Assembly: GCA_905215015.1 (NCBI GenBank)
Contig: CAJMOS010000078.1
Coordinates: forward strand, 1-14,697
DNA length: 14,697 nucleotides
Source: an uncultured bacterium
GTDB taxonomy: Bacteria > Spirochaetota > Spirochaetia > Sphaerochaetales > Sphaerochaetaceae
Direction: 5' to 3'
Shown: positions 6,352 through 11,985 of the stretch, in pieces
Layout of the letters: every line of letters begins with the position of its first letter
How positions within the stretch are numbered: the stretch's first letter is position 1
Program-made: the position numbers and the translations under genes
The notes under the pieces: generated by a model
The model's input: only the letters and a program-made list of their open reading frames with translations
Databases searched by the model: none
What the model was told of the DNA's origin: nothing

Positions 6352-7182
6352 ATGGAGTTGCGCCAGGTCAGATATTTTCTCACGGTGGTGGATGCCGGCT
6401 CCATCAGTGAAGGCGCGAGAAGGCTCCATATATCCCAACCGCCGCTTTCCCTGGCAATGCGGCAATTGGAGGAGGAACTGGGAGCACGGCTGTTCGTCCG
6501 CGGGCATAGCCACCTGACCCTGACCGAGGCGGGAAGGGCCTTCTACCAGAAAGGCCAGAACCTGGTGGAACTTGCCTCGCAGACCACCAGGGAGATCCGG
6601 GAGATGAGGAGGGAGCGGACCCTGCACCTGGGGGTGACCCCGACGACCGTGCCGTTGGTCATGCCGGCGCTTCAGGCAATCCGGAACCAGGACCCGTCCG
6701 TCCGTATCGACCTGCACGACGGGTCCACGTACCAGTTGCTGGATTTGATGGCTCGCCGCCTGGTCGACGCGGCTGTCATCCGCACCCCCTGCAGCGCAGG
6801 CAGCCTGCACCAGCTTTCCATCGCACGGGATACCATGCTTCTCCTTTCCCCCGTCGGGCTCGAGGAGCTTTCCTCGCTTCCCCTGATCCTCTATCGGCGC
6901 TACCGGGACTTCATCCTCGACGCCTTCAGCCATCGCGCCCTGGAACCCAAACTGGTGGGAGAGTGCGACGATGCAAGGACGGCAATCAGCATGGTCCGCG
7001 CTTCCTTAGGCTATGCGGTCATCCCTTCCACCATGGGCGGTGCCGCGGCGGGGACCGTGACGCGTCCGATCGAGGCTCCGGAATTGACCACCGAAATCCT
7101 GTTTGTCTGGGACCGGGACCTGCCGTTGGTTCAGGAAATGAAAGGGCGACTGCTTGCCATGGCCGGTGCGGAAGAGCAATAA
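6352..7182 (+). CDS. LysR-family transcriptional regulator
   Basis: 276 residues. The N-terminal winged helix (about 1-62) is classical: MELRQVRYFLTVVDAGSISE, then AARRLH-type HISQPPLSLAMRQLEEELG and LFVRGHSHLTLTEAG. The C-terminal effector domain (about 90-270) is slightly short of the usual 290-310 residues overall. ATG 6352 was chosen over ATG 6340 because GGAGGTG (6342-6348) sits directly before it and MELRQ is the normal family start. It diverges from the CHR/mtnN/luxS run and probably regulates it and itself through the palindrome at 6327-6341. The co-inducer is unknown; with sulfur-metabolism genes next door, a sulfur or oxyanion signal is possible but unproven. It is followed after 72 bases by a separately promoted small gene. 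Confidence 0.93.
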   Translation: MELRQVRYFLTVVDAGSISEGARRLHISQPPLSLAMRQLEEELGARLFVRGHSHLTLTEAGRAFYQKGQNLVELASQTTREIREMRRERTLHLGVTPTTVPLVMPALQAIRNQDPSVRIDLHDGSTYQLLDLMARRLVDAAVIRTPCSAGSLHQLSIARDTMLLLSPVGLEELSSLPLILYRRYRDFILDAFSHRALEPKLVGECDDARTAISMVRASLGYAVIPSTMGGAAAGTVTRPIEAPELTTEILFVWDRDLPLVQEMKGRLLAMAGAEEQ

Positions 7183-7209
7183 GATAGGGATAAGGTCAAA
7201 CATGATCAA

Positions 7210-7237
7210 TTGACCGGAGTCACAGGGGCAATACAAT
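7210..7237 (+). promoter_or_regulatory. Candidate promoter of the Nif11-like small gene
   Basis: TTGACC (7210-7215), a 16-base spacer and TACAAT (7232-7237); each hexamer is one mismatch from consensus. Predicted start is near 7244, eleven bases before the ATG, with GAGGG in between. Confidence 0.6.
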
Positions 7238-7254
7238 AAAGTACTGAGGGTACG

Positions 7255-7476
7255 ATGAACAGAAACGTCGAGGCTTTTCTCGAGCAAATGGAGAGCAACG
7301 CTATCGTCAGGGACCGGTTCTACTCCTGTAAGGATTGGACTGAGGCCTATGCGTACGCGCTGACCTTGCAACAGGGCTTCTCCCTGATGGACCTGATGCG
7401 GGGCTTCTGCCAGTGCAACCAGATGGCGGGAGAATCCCGTTCCACCCCAGGCGGAACGGAAGACGCCAATCGGTAA
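7255..7476 (+). CDS. Small Nif11-leader-like protein, 73 residues
   Basis: The first 51 residues resemble the Nif11 leader domain of ribosomal peptide natural-product precursors. NVEAFLEQMESNAIVRDRF (4-22) has the FLE-x-x-x-x(N/D)-x-x-VRD pattern, a CKDWTEAYAYAL segment (25-36) follows, and then the closing QGFSLMDLM (40-48). The tail after residue 51 is short, with Cys52 and Cys54 (FCQC) and a GG pair at 66-67; Cys25 is a third cysteine. That tail could be a small core peptide, but no modifying enzyme, protease or exporter is adjacent, and many Nif11 proteins are stand-alone with unknown roles. The gene is real by context: own promoter, GAGGG ribosome site, and a strong terminator 10 bases after the stop. 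The homology is judged by eye and is tentative. Confidence 0.68.
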   Translation: MNRNVEAFLEQMESNAIVRDRFYSCKDWTEAYAYALTLQQGFSLMDLMRGFCQCNQMAGESRSTPGGTEDANR

Positions 7477-7486
7477 TGACAAAACA

Positions 7487-7517
7487 CCCCTTGCCGCCGG
7501 GCAAGGGGATGTTTTTT
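7487..7517. terminator. Bidirectional intrinsic terminator between convergent genes
   Basis: CCCCTTGCC (7487-7495), loop GCCG, and GGCAAGGGG (7500-7508) make a perfect 9-bp GC-rich stem. Rightward it is followed by ATG and six T (7512-7517), ending the Nif11-like gene. Leftward it is followed by TGTTTTG, which can end the FadL-like gene whose stop is at 7537. Confidence 0.9.
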
Positions 7518-7536
7518 GCAATGCACGGGAACCGTT

Positions 7537-8850
7537 TCAGAGCGCGTAGGTCGCGCCGAGCGCCATCTGGAAAACGGTCTTGTCGAGCTCGAAGGTCATG
7601 CCGCTGGTGGTGTAGTCCACATCCTTGTACATGGTGTACATGGCGCCATAGGTGATGGTCAGCTGCTTCAGGGCCTGGTATTCGACGCCGGCCGCGAACG
7701 AGAGGCTGTCCAGCACCGGGCTGAAGACGTTGTTCACGTCGTCCTTGCTGCCTTGCTTGGAGTACAGCGTTCCCGTGCTCAGGAGAACCTTCGGAGAAAG
7801 TTGCCAGTCGGCGCCGCAGGCGATTTCCCAGCTGTCGTCCCAGTCGATGTTCTCGTTGGGGCTGAAGGCGGAGCTGACGTCGGCATGGCTGTTGAAATAG
7901 TAGTTGAAGCTGGTGGAGAGGTACAGGTTGTCCAGCAGCTGGTAGCCGACGCCCGTGTTGATCTCGGACGGCAGGTCGTTGTCGAACTTGTCGCCCTCCT
8001 GGATTCCGAGCATGGTGGAGAGCGCACTGCCTTTCAATTCCGTGAACTCCATCCGCATCTTCGTGATGGTCTTGTACTGCAGGGTGAGGTCGAGCCGGCT
8101 GATCGGCTTGTAGTGCACGCCGAAGATGCCGCCGACACCCCATCCGAACGCATCGTAACTTGCATCGCTGCGGCCGTTGATGGCGCTTGTCCAGTAGGAG
8201 TTGTCCGAAGAGAGCGTCATGTTCTGGGTAGCCTCGAGGAAGCGGATGCCCGCCGCGACGGAAAGGGTGTCGTTCCAGTTGTAGGCAAGGCCGATGGTCT
8301 CGCCGTAGGTCACGCTGGTGATTTCCAGTTCGTGGCTGTCTGCAGCAATTGCCCGAAGCGCGGCTGCGGCGGCGCTACTTCCCGCCGCCTCATACCTCTG
8401 CGCGGCACCGAGGAACAAAGCCTTGATCATGCCGGAGCCTTTCTTGTAGTCCAGGGAACCGCCACCGGCGGCAACGTGGAACGAGGCGGAGACAGCGAAA
8501 TCGCCGAAGCGGTAGACCATGTCCACGTTCGGGTAGAGGATGACAGGCTTCTCGTCCTTGAAGGTCGAGCTGCCGACGACCGTCTCGGTCGTCGCGTCCG
8601 CGGCCTCATGGGTGTATGTCTTGAACACGAACTGGTTGCCGACCTCGGCGGAGAATTTTTGCTTCAGGAAGCCGGTTCCGGCCAGGTTGTAGAGCGCGGC
8701 CTCCGGACGGGAATCCTCGGTGTTCCGGCTCGGATTGCGCAGATATCCGGTGCTCAGGTTGGACTTGGTGTCGATGCTGCCCGCAAAAAGGGTGGCGGCT
8801 CCCAGCACCAGGACGGCACTTGCGGCGGCAAACTTCGTACGTTTAGTCAT
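7537..8850 (-). CDS. FadL/OmpP1-family outer-membrane transporter
   Basis: 437 residues. Residues 1 to about 23 (MTKRTK then a hydrophobic stretch ending LFAGS) are a Sec signal peptide. The mature N-terminus, YLRNPSRNTEDSRPEAALYNLAG, follows the FadL pattern in which an Asn-Pro-Ala-like hatch segment precedes the barrel. The rest alternates polar and hydrophobic residues with aromatic girdles (FNYYFNSHADV, GVGYQLLDNLYL), as expected for a long-chain fatty acid or hydrocarbon uptake barrel. It ends GATYAL rather than in a terminal aromatic residue. An Ala-rich insertion (AAGSSAAAAALRAIAAD, about 151-167) is probably a loop. The start ATG 8850 has GGAG about seven bases upstream, and a good promoter precedes it. 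It is a single-gene unit; fatty acids as ligand are inferred from the family. Confidence 0.88.
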   Translation of the reverse strand: MTKRTKFAAASAVLVLGAATLFAGSIDTKSNLSTGYLRNPSRNTEDSRPEAALYNLAGTGFLKQKFSAEVGNQFVFKTYTHEAADATTETVVGSSTFKDEKPVILYPNVDMVYRFGDFAVSASFHVAAGGGSLDYKKGSGMIKALFLGAAQRYEAAGSSAAAAALRAIAADSHELEITSVTYGETIGLAYNWNDTLSVAAGIRFLEATQNMTLSSDNSYWTSAINGRSDASYDAFGWGVGGIFGVHYKPISRLDLTLQYKTITKMRMEFTELKGSALSTMLGIQEGDKFDNDLPSEINTGVGYQLLDNLYLSTSFNYYFNSHADVSSAFSPNENIDWDDSWEIACGADWQLSPKVLLSTGTLYSKQGSKDDVNNVFSPVLDSLSFAAGVEYQALKQLTITYGAMYTMYKDVDYTTSGMTFELDKTVFQMALGATYAL

Positions 8851-8893
8851 AACAAATCTCCATAATTTGTAAATGTGTCAGGATAACAACCAC

Positions 8894-8922
8894 ATCATAT
8901 CGTGTCGAAACAAGTTTGCCAA
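8894..8922 (-). promoter_or_regulatory. Promoter of the FadL-like gene
   Basis: Minus strand: TTGGCA (8922-8917), a 17-base spacer and TATGAT (8899-8894), each one mismatch from consensus. The leader is about 37 bases, AT-rich, and carries GGAG before the ATG. Confidence 0.65.
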
Positions 8923-8961
8923 CTAGACATAATTACAATTTTTGTCAGATTGTGCGCATAA

Positions 8962-8987
8962 AGTATATGCAATATTCTAAATATACT
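8962..8987. repeat. AT-rich inverted repeat in the FadL/yolD-like intergenic region
   Basis: AGTATAT (8962-8968) and ATATACT (8981-8987) are perfect inverted arms 12 bases apart. The surrounding 8851-9024 gap is markedly more AT-rich than its neighbours and holds no gene that I can see. No strong terminator for the leftward polymerase operon is visible here, so this weak stem may be its 3' structure or an operator. Confidence 0.35.
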
Positions 8988-9024
8988 ACCGAAAAAAGAC
9001 TGATATATGGAGATATGTATGAAA

Positions 9025-9201
9025 TCACATGCGTGATTCCGGGTTTTCAGGATGGGTGTTGGCCCGAGCTTCTATCTCGCGCTCCTTGGCGCGGAGAAGT
9101 TCCTCGAAGCCTCTGAGCGGGGAGAAGGGGATGAATTGTTTGGCCCGCTCCTTCCGGTCCATGCGGGGAGCCTGCTCCCAGAACCGTTCATTCGTCACCA
9201 C
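9025..9201 (-). CDS. YolD-like small protein
   Basis: 58 residues, initiated at GTG 9201. AGGAGG (9215-9210) lies exactly eight bases upstream, an in-frame TAG (9216-9214) precedes it, and no nearby ATG fits. A second GTG at 9198 is a possible alternative. The core RAKQFIPFSPLRGFEELLR (about 19-37) matches the YolD-like pattern of R-A-x-Q-F-x-P-F-x-x-L-x-G-(F/Y), followed by a charged helix (AKEREIEARAN). YolD-like proteins are encoded beside UvrX/UmuC-type Y-family polymerases in Firmicutes and are thought to act as a UmuD-like partner; the mechanism is poorly known. Here the gene overlaps the polymerase by 14 bases, implying translational coupling and a shared SOS or stress role. Confidence 0.8.
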   Translation of the reverse strand: MVTNERFWEQAPRMDRKERAKQFIPFSPLRGFEELLRAKEREIEARANTHPENPESRM

Positions 9202-10450
9202 TGCAGTGTCCTCCTATCTGGAGATTCCGCTCTCGTGTGGTCGCTCCCTGTTCCAGATCCATGCACTTGAGGATCGCATTGTTCCCAAAGCGTTGTTTGA
9301 TGGCGAGCGAGGCGAGCTGGAGCCTGCGGTCCTTTTCCTCCTGCCGCGGATCGGAAAACAAATCCGTCTGGCTGTTCGTCTCGTCTACCACGTTACCGAA
9401 AATGATGCCGATATGGCGGATGGACATACCGTCCGAGGTGATGCGTCCATAGAGCCTGTCCGCCGCCTCGGTAAGCAACCGGTTCGAATTGGTGCGGGAG
9501 GAAAGATGCTCGCTTCCGCTGATGGTCGCGAAGGAGTGGTTCCCGAGGGAAAGATAAATGGCTACCGTCTCGGTCACCAAATGCTTTTCCACCAAGGAAA
9601 GGGAAAGGGTGTCGGCCATCTCCTTTACCAGCAGCAGCGCCTCGGCCCGGGAGTAGTCTCGGGAAAGGACTTGCGCGGTGGAGAAGGAGTGGGTCCTGGA
9701 CTGGTAGGAATGGATGTCTCCGATCGTGCAGCCTTCCCGGCCCCATGCGTGGTCGAAGAGCAGTTCGGCATCCACGCCGAATGCTTCCTTCAGCCGTTTC
9801 TGGTCGCAGAGCGCGACCTGACGCATGGTCCTGATCCCCATGTGCTCGAGGCGTGCCGCGGTTCCCGCTCCGATTTTCCAGAAGTCGGCAAGCGGCTTGT
9901 GGTCCCAAAGGGTCTTGATGTAGCGCTCCTGGTCGAGGATGCCGATGTGGTCGGAGACATGCTTGGCGGTGATGTCCAAGGCGATTTTGGCGAGATAGAG
10001 GTTGGTCCCGATGCCGCAGGTCGCGGTGATGCCGGTCTGTCGCAGGATGGACCGCATGATCTCGATGGCCAGTCCTTTGGGCGTCTTCCCGTACAAGGAC
10101 AGATAGTGCGTCACATCCAGGAAGGCCTCGTCGATCGAGTACACCTGGATGTCCTCCTTGGCCACATAGGAGAGGTAAATGCCGTAGATCCGTGCCGAAT
10201 ACTCCATGTAGAGCTTCATCCTCGGCTTCGCCATCACATAGCGCAGATGCCCAGGAATCTCGAATACCCTGCACCGGTTCCGCACGCCTTTTTCCCGCAA
10301 CGAGGGGCTGACGGCAAGACAGATGGTCTTGTCGGTACGGGTAGGGTCGGCGACGACCAGGTCTGCCGTCATCGGATCCAGCCCCCGCTCGACGCATTCG
10401 ACCGAGGCGTAAAAGGATTTCAAGTCGATGCAGAGATAGGTGCGCTCCAT
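9188..10450 (-). CDS. Y-family translesion DNA polymerase (UvrX/YqjW/UmuC type)
   Basis: 420 residues. It copies past damaged template bases with low fidelity. MERTYLCIDLKSFYASVE gives the first catalytic Asp9 and the likely steric-gate Tyr14. VYSIDEAFLDVT (103-114) gives Asp107 and Glu108, completing the metal site. Fingers, palm and helix-hairpin-helix thumb (KPLADFWKIGAGTAARLEHMGI, about 187-208) are present, then the little-finger domain (RTHSFSTAQVLSRDYSR). The C-terminal tail includes QTDLFSDP, resembling a beta-clamp-binding motif. The conserved VVADPTRTDKTICLAVSP and the YolD-like gene that follows place it with Firmicutes UvrX-like enzymes rather than plain DinB. The start has AAGGTG five bases upstream. 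No obvious Bacillus-type SOS box was found; a small inverted repeat lies 31-44 bases upstream of the start. Confidence 0.93.
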   Translation of the reverse strand: MERTYLCIDLKSFYASVECVERGLDPMTADLVVADPTRTDKTICLAVSPSLREKGVRNRCRVFEIPGHLRYVMAKPRMKLYMEYSARIYGIYLSYVAKEDIQVYSIDEAFLDVTHYLSLYGKTPKGLAIEIMRSILRQTGITATCGIGTNLYLAKIALDITAKHVSDHIGILDQERYIKTLWDHKPLADFWKIGAGTAARLEHMGIRTMRQVALCDQKRLKEAFGVDAELLFDHAWGREGCTIGDIHSYQSRTHSFSTAQVLSRDYSRAEALLLVKEMADTLSLSLVEKHLVTETVAIYLSLGNHSFATISGSEHLSSRTNSNRLLTEAADRLYGRITSDGMSIRHIGIIFGNVVDETNSQTDLFSDPRQEEKDRRLQLASLAIKQRFGNNAILKCMDLEQGATTRERNLQIGGHCSGDE

Positions 10451-10480
10451 ACGGACACCTTATCATATGTATAGCTTTAC

Positions 10481-10494
10481 GGCAAGTGATTGCC
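10481..10494. promoter_or_regulatory. Inverted repeat upstream of the polymerase (candidate operator)
   Basis: GGCAA-gtga-TTGCC is a perfect 5-bp-arm inverted repeat. On the minus strand its second arm overlaps TTGCCG, which with TAAGGT about 17 bases on is a weak promoter for the polymerase gene. A repressor site is plausible for a damage-inducible operon, but the motif does not match a SOS box that I know. Confidence 0.3.
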
Positions 10495-10500
10495 AGGCGC

Positions 10501-10529
10501 TTGAGCAAAAAGGGGTGTGGGCATAGGAT
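10501..10529 (+). promoter_or_regulatory. Candidate promoter of the cysteine-rich small gene
   Basis: TTGAGC (10501-10506), a 17-base spacer and TAGGAT (10524-10529), two mismatches in each box. The predicted start falls at or beside the ATG at 10537, which would make a leaderless message. Confidence 0.35.
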
Positions 10530-10536
10530 TGCAGGC

Positions 10537-10686
10537 ATGGAACAGACGAAATGCGCCACCTGCCCCTACTGGGTGGCCTGTGACTGGAATGACCGGAGCG
10601 TCCCCATCGAGTACATGTGCGAGATGGAGGAGAGCGGGAAACCTTGTGCGAAAGAAGTCCTGGAATCCTCTGAACCCAAGCGGTGA
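10537..10686 (+). CDS. Cysteine-rich small hypothetical protein, 49 residues
   Basis: I do not recognise a named family. The frame holds five cysteines in 49 residues: Cys6 and Cys9 as CATC, then Cys15, Cys28 and Cys37. The stretch from KCATCPYWVACDW to EYMCEMEESGKPC suggests a metal-binding knuckle, either zinc or an iron-sulfur ligand set, but this is inference from spacing. It is acidic and soluble with no signal peptide. ATG 10537 is preferred because cysteine-rich composition starts there; an in-frame ATG at 10486 would prepend a basic stretch in the promoter region. The ribosome site (CAGG) is weak and the predicted transcript start coincides with the ATG. It diverges from the polymerase gene by 86 bases. 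The gene may be real; conservation would settle it. Confidence 0.5.
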   Translation: MEQTKCATCPYWVACDWNDRSVPIEYMCEMEESGKPCAKEVLESSEPKR

Positions 10687-10802
10687 ACCGATGCCGTTTG
10701 CGGAGGAGCGGGAACCCATTCCCATGAGCGACGATACACGGCAAGCTCCAATGCCACAGGCCCCGACACCACGAGGGATACCCGGTATTTCTGATCTGAA
10801 TC

Positions 10803-10832
10803 AAAAAAACCTCACGCGGACGACGTGAGGTT
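10803..10832 (-). terminator. Intrinsic terminator of the tRNA-Lys gene
   Basis: Minus strand: AACCTCACG (10832-10824), a 7-base loop and CGTGAGGTT (10816-10808) form a perfect 9-bp stem running into a T tract (10809-10803). It starts 10 bases after the tRNA 3' end. The 10687-10802 stretch beyond it holds nothing convincing. Confidence 0.9.
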
Positions 10833-10841
10833 GTATGCGAA

Positions 10842-10914
10842 TGAGCCGCAAAGGGATCGAACCTTTGACCCACAGATTAAGAGTCTGTTGCTCTACCAGC
10901 TGAGCTAGCGGCCC
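10842..10914 (-). tRNA. tRNA-Lys (anticodon CTT)
   Basis: 73 bases folding as a full cloverleaf on the minus strand. The acceptor GGGCCGC pairs with GCGGCTC (one G-U), with A as discriminator. The D arm contains AGCTCAGCTGGTAGAGC. The anticodon stem ACAGA/TCTGT encloses loop CTCTTAA, so the anticodon is CTT, reading AAG lysine codons. The T arm is AAAGG-TTCGATC-CCTTT. The 3' CCA is not encoded and must be added after transcription. It is a single tRNA unit with its own promoter and terminator. Confidence 0.97.
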
Positions 10915-10927
10915 GCAACGATTGATT

Positions 10928-10956
10928 ATCCTAGCGAGAGTGCGGTTCTCATGCAA
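10928..10956 (-). promoter_or_regulatory. Promoter of tRNA-Lys
   Basis: Minus strand: TTGCAT (10956-10951), a 17-base spacer and TAGGAT (10933-10928). The predicted start is about seven bases before the mature 5' end at 10914. Confidence 0.6.
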
Positions 10957-11064
10957 GACCCTAGGCCGAAAATTATCCTTGTTCGGAGGGGGCCGGGCGC
11001 GGGGTGGCTTTCTCGTCCTTCCGCGTGTATGATGGAGGTGGTGGCGACACCAAGGAGCATCCTC

Positions 11065-11835
11065 ATGGCATGCATTACCGGCTTCGAAGGGGAGGATATC
11101 GTCTTTCGTCTGGACGATGGGACAAGCAAATCCATTCCGAAGGCTCTTTGCGATTTCGTTCCCCAGGCGGGGATGGAGGTGGAAATCCGGGAAGAAGGGG
11201 GCCGCTTTACCCTGGTTCCCCGCCCTGACATGGAGAACCCCGGGCGTGAGGTTCCTTTGCGGAGAGGCGAGTTGAAGCGTTTTGCCAAGGAGCGTATCCA
11301 TGGCAACATCCTGAAGCTGCTTCCCCTTTCCCTGTGCTCGATCCTTTCCGCGCTTTGCTTCGCCTGGTCTCCGTTCCTCGAGTGGCTTGCCGTCCTGTTC
11401 CTGGTCCCTTGTGTCGAGTTGGGATGCGTCCATGTCTATCTGGCTCTCTTCGACCAGAGGCGCTGGTCGCTGGATTTGCTTTCGGAAGGGTTCAGGCCTT
11501 ATTGGCGGTGTGTGGGCCTTGCTTTTTTGAGAATCCTGTACACCTGCCTCTGGGGATGTCTTCTCGTCATTCCCGGCATCGTCAAGTCCATTTCCTACAG
11601 CCAGGCCCTGTACATCTTCGCCGAGCACCCGGACATGGAGCCCAACGAGGCCATCAGCGCAAGCAGGAAGATGATGCAGGGGCACAAATGGGAATACTTC
11701 CTGTTCGTCCTTTCCTTCCTCGGGTGGTTTCTCCTGACCCTCCTGACCTGCGGGATCCTTCTCGTGTATGTCGCGCCCTACTGGCAGGAAGCCCAAGTCG
11801 CGTTCTATCGCTCGCTGGTGCAACGGCAGAAGTGA
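11065..11835 (+). CDS. DUF975-family integral membrane protein with N-terminal soluble domain
   Basis: 256 residues. The C-terminal two thirds match the DUF975 membrane family: several hydrophobic helices, the phrase VIPGIVKSISYSQALYIFAE (about 172-191), NEAISASRKMMQGHKWEYF, and a final FLGWFLLTLLTCGILLVYVAPY helix pair. The molecular function of the family is unknown. The first 75 or so residues are soluble and beta-rich (ITGFEGEDIVFRLDDGTSKS, then MEVEIREEGGRFTLVP). They resemble the small DUF3006-type barrel, which is not a usual part of DUF975 proteins. ATG 11065 was chosen for the AAGGAG seven bases upstream; in-frame ATGs at 11029 and 11032 lack one. It diverges from tRNA-Lys and is followed after 150 bases by the lipoprotein gene. 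Confidence 0.85.
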   Translation: MACITGFEGEDIVFRLDDGTSKSIPKALCDFVPQAGMEVEIREEGGRFTLVPRPDMENPGREVPLRRGELKRFAKERIHGNILKLLPLSLCSILSALCFAWSPFLEWLAVLFLVPCVELGCVHVYLALFDQRRWSLDLLSEGFRPYWRCVGLAFLRILYTCLWGCLLVIPGIVKSISYSQALYIFAEHPDMEPNEAISASRKMMQGHKWEYFLFVLSFLGWFLLTLLTCGILLVYVAPYWQEAQVAFYRSLVQRQK

Positions 11836-11985
11836 GCAGCTTCCGTGCGGCCAGGGAAAACTTCACGAATCCACACAAAAACCTGATTTCCTTTTGTCAG
11901 GAAGAAGGATAAAGATAAAGCCAACGAGCGGATGGTGGTTCGCTTTAGAAAAGACCCCGAGAAACACACATGGAGGAGAACCATC

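Noticed and set aside
7516..8865. Rightward 449-codon frame opposite the FadL-like gene
   Set aside because: Shadow frame; the leftward frame has signal peptide, promoter, ribosome site and FadL features.
8942..8969. Rightward promoter-like pair TTGTCA/TATATG that could give an antisense RNA to the YolD-like gene
   Set aside because: AT-rich sequence gives such matches by chance, and nothing downstream on the plus strand looks like a gene or a structured RNA.
9029..10474. Rightward 481-codon frame opposite the polymerase
   Set aside because: Shadow of the Y-family polymerase, which has both catalytic motifs and an overlapping partner gene.
10691..10828. Rightward 45-codon frame after the cysteine-rich gene
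   Set aside because: Weak ribosome site, low-complexity Pro/Gln-rich product, and its 3' end lies inside the tRNA terminator stem.
10801..11823. Leftward 340-codon frame across tRNA-Lys and the DUF975 gene
   Set aside because: It reads through the tRNA and its terminator and is antisense to a gene with good start signals and membrane helices.
11873..11902. Leftward hairpin CCTGA-N10-TCAGG followed by TTTTT
   Set aside because: The stem is only 5 bp with a large loop, and no leftward gene ends here.
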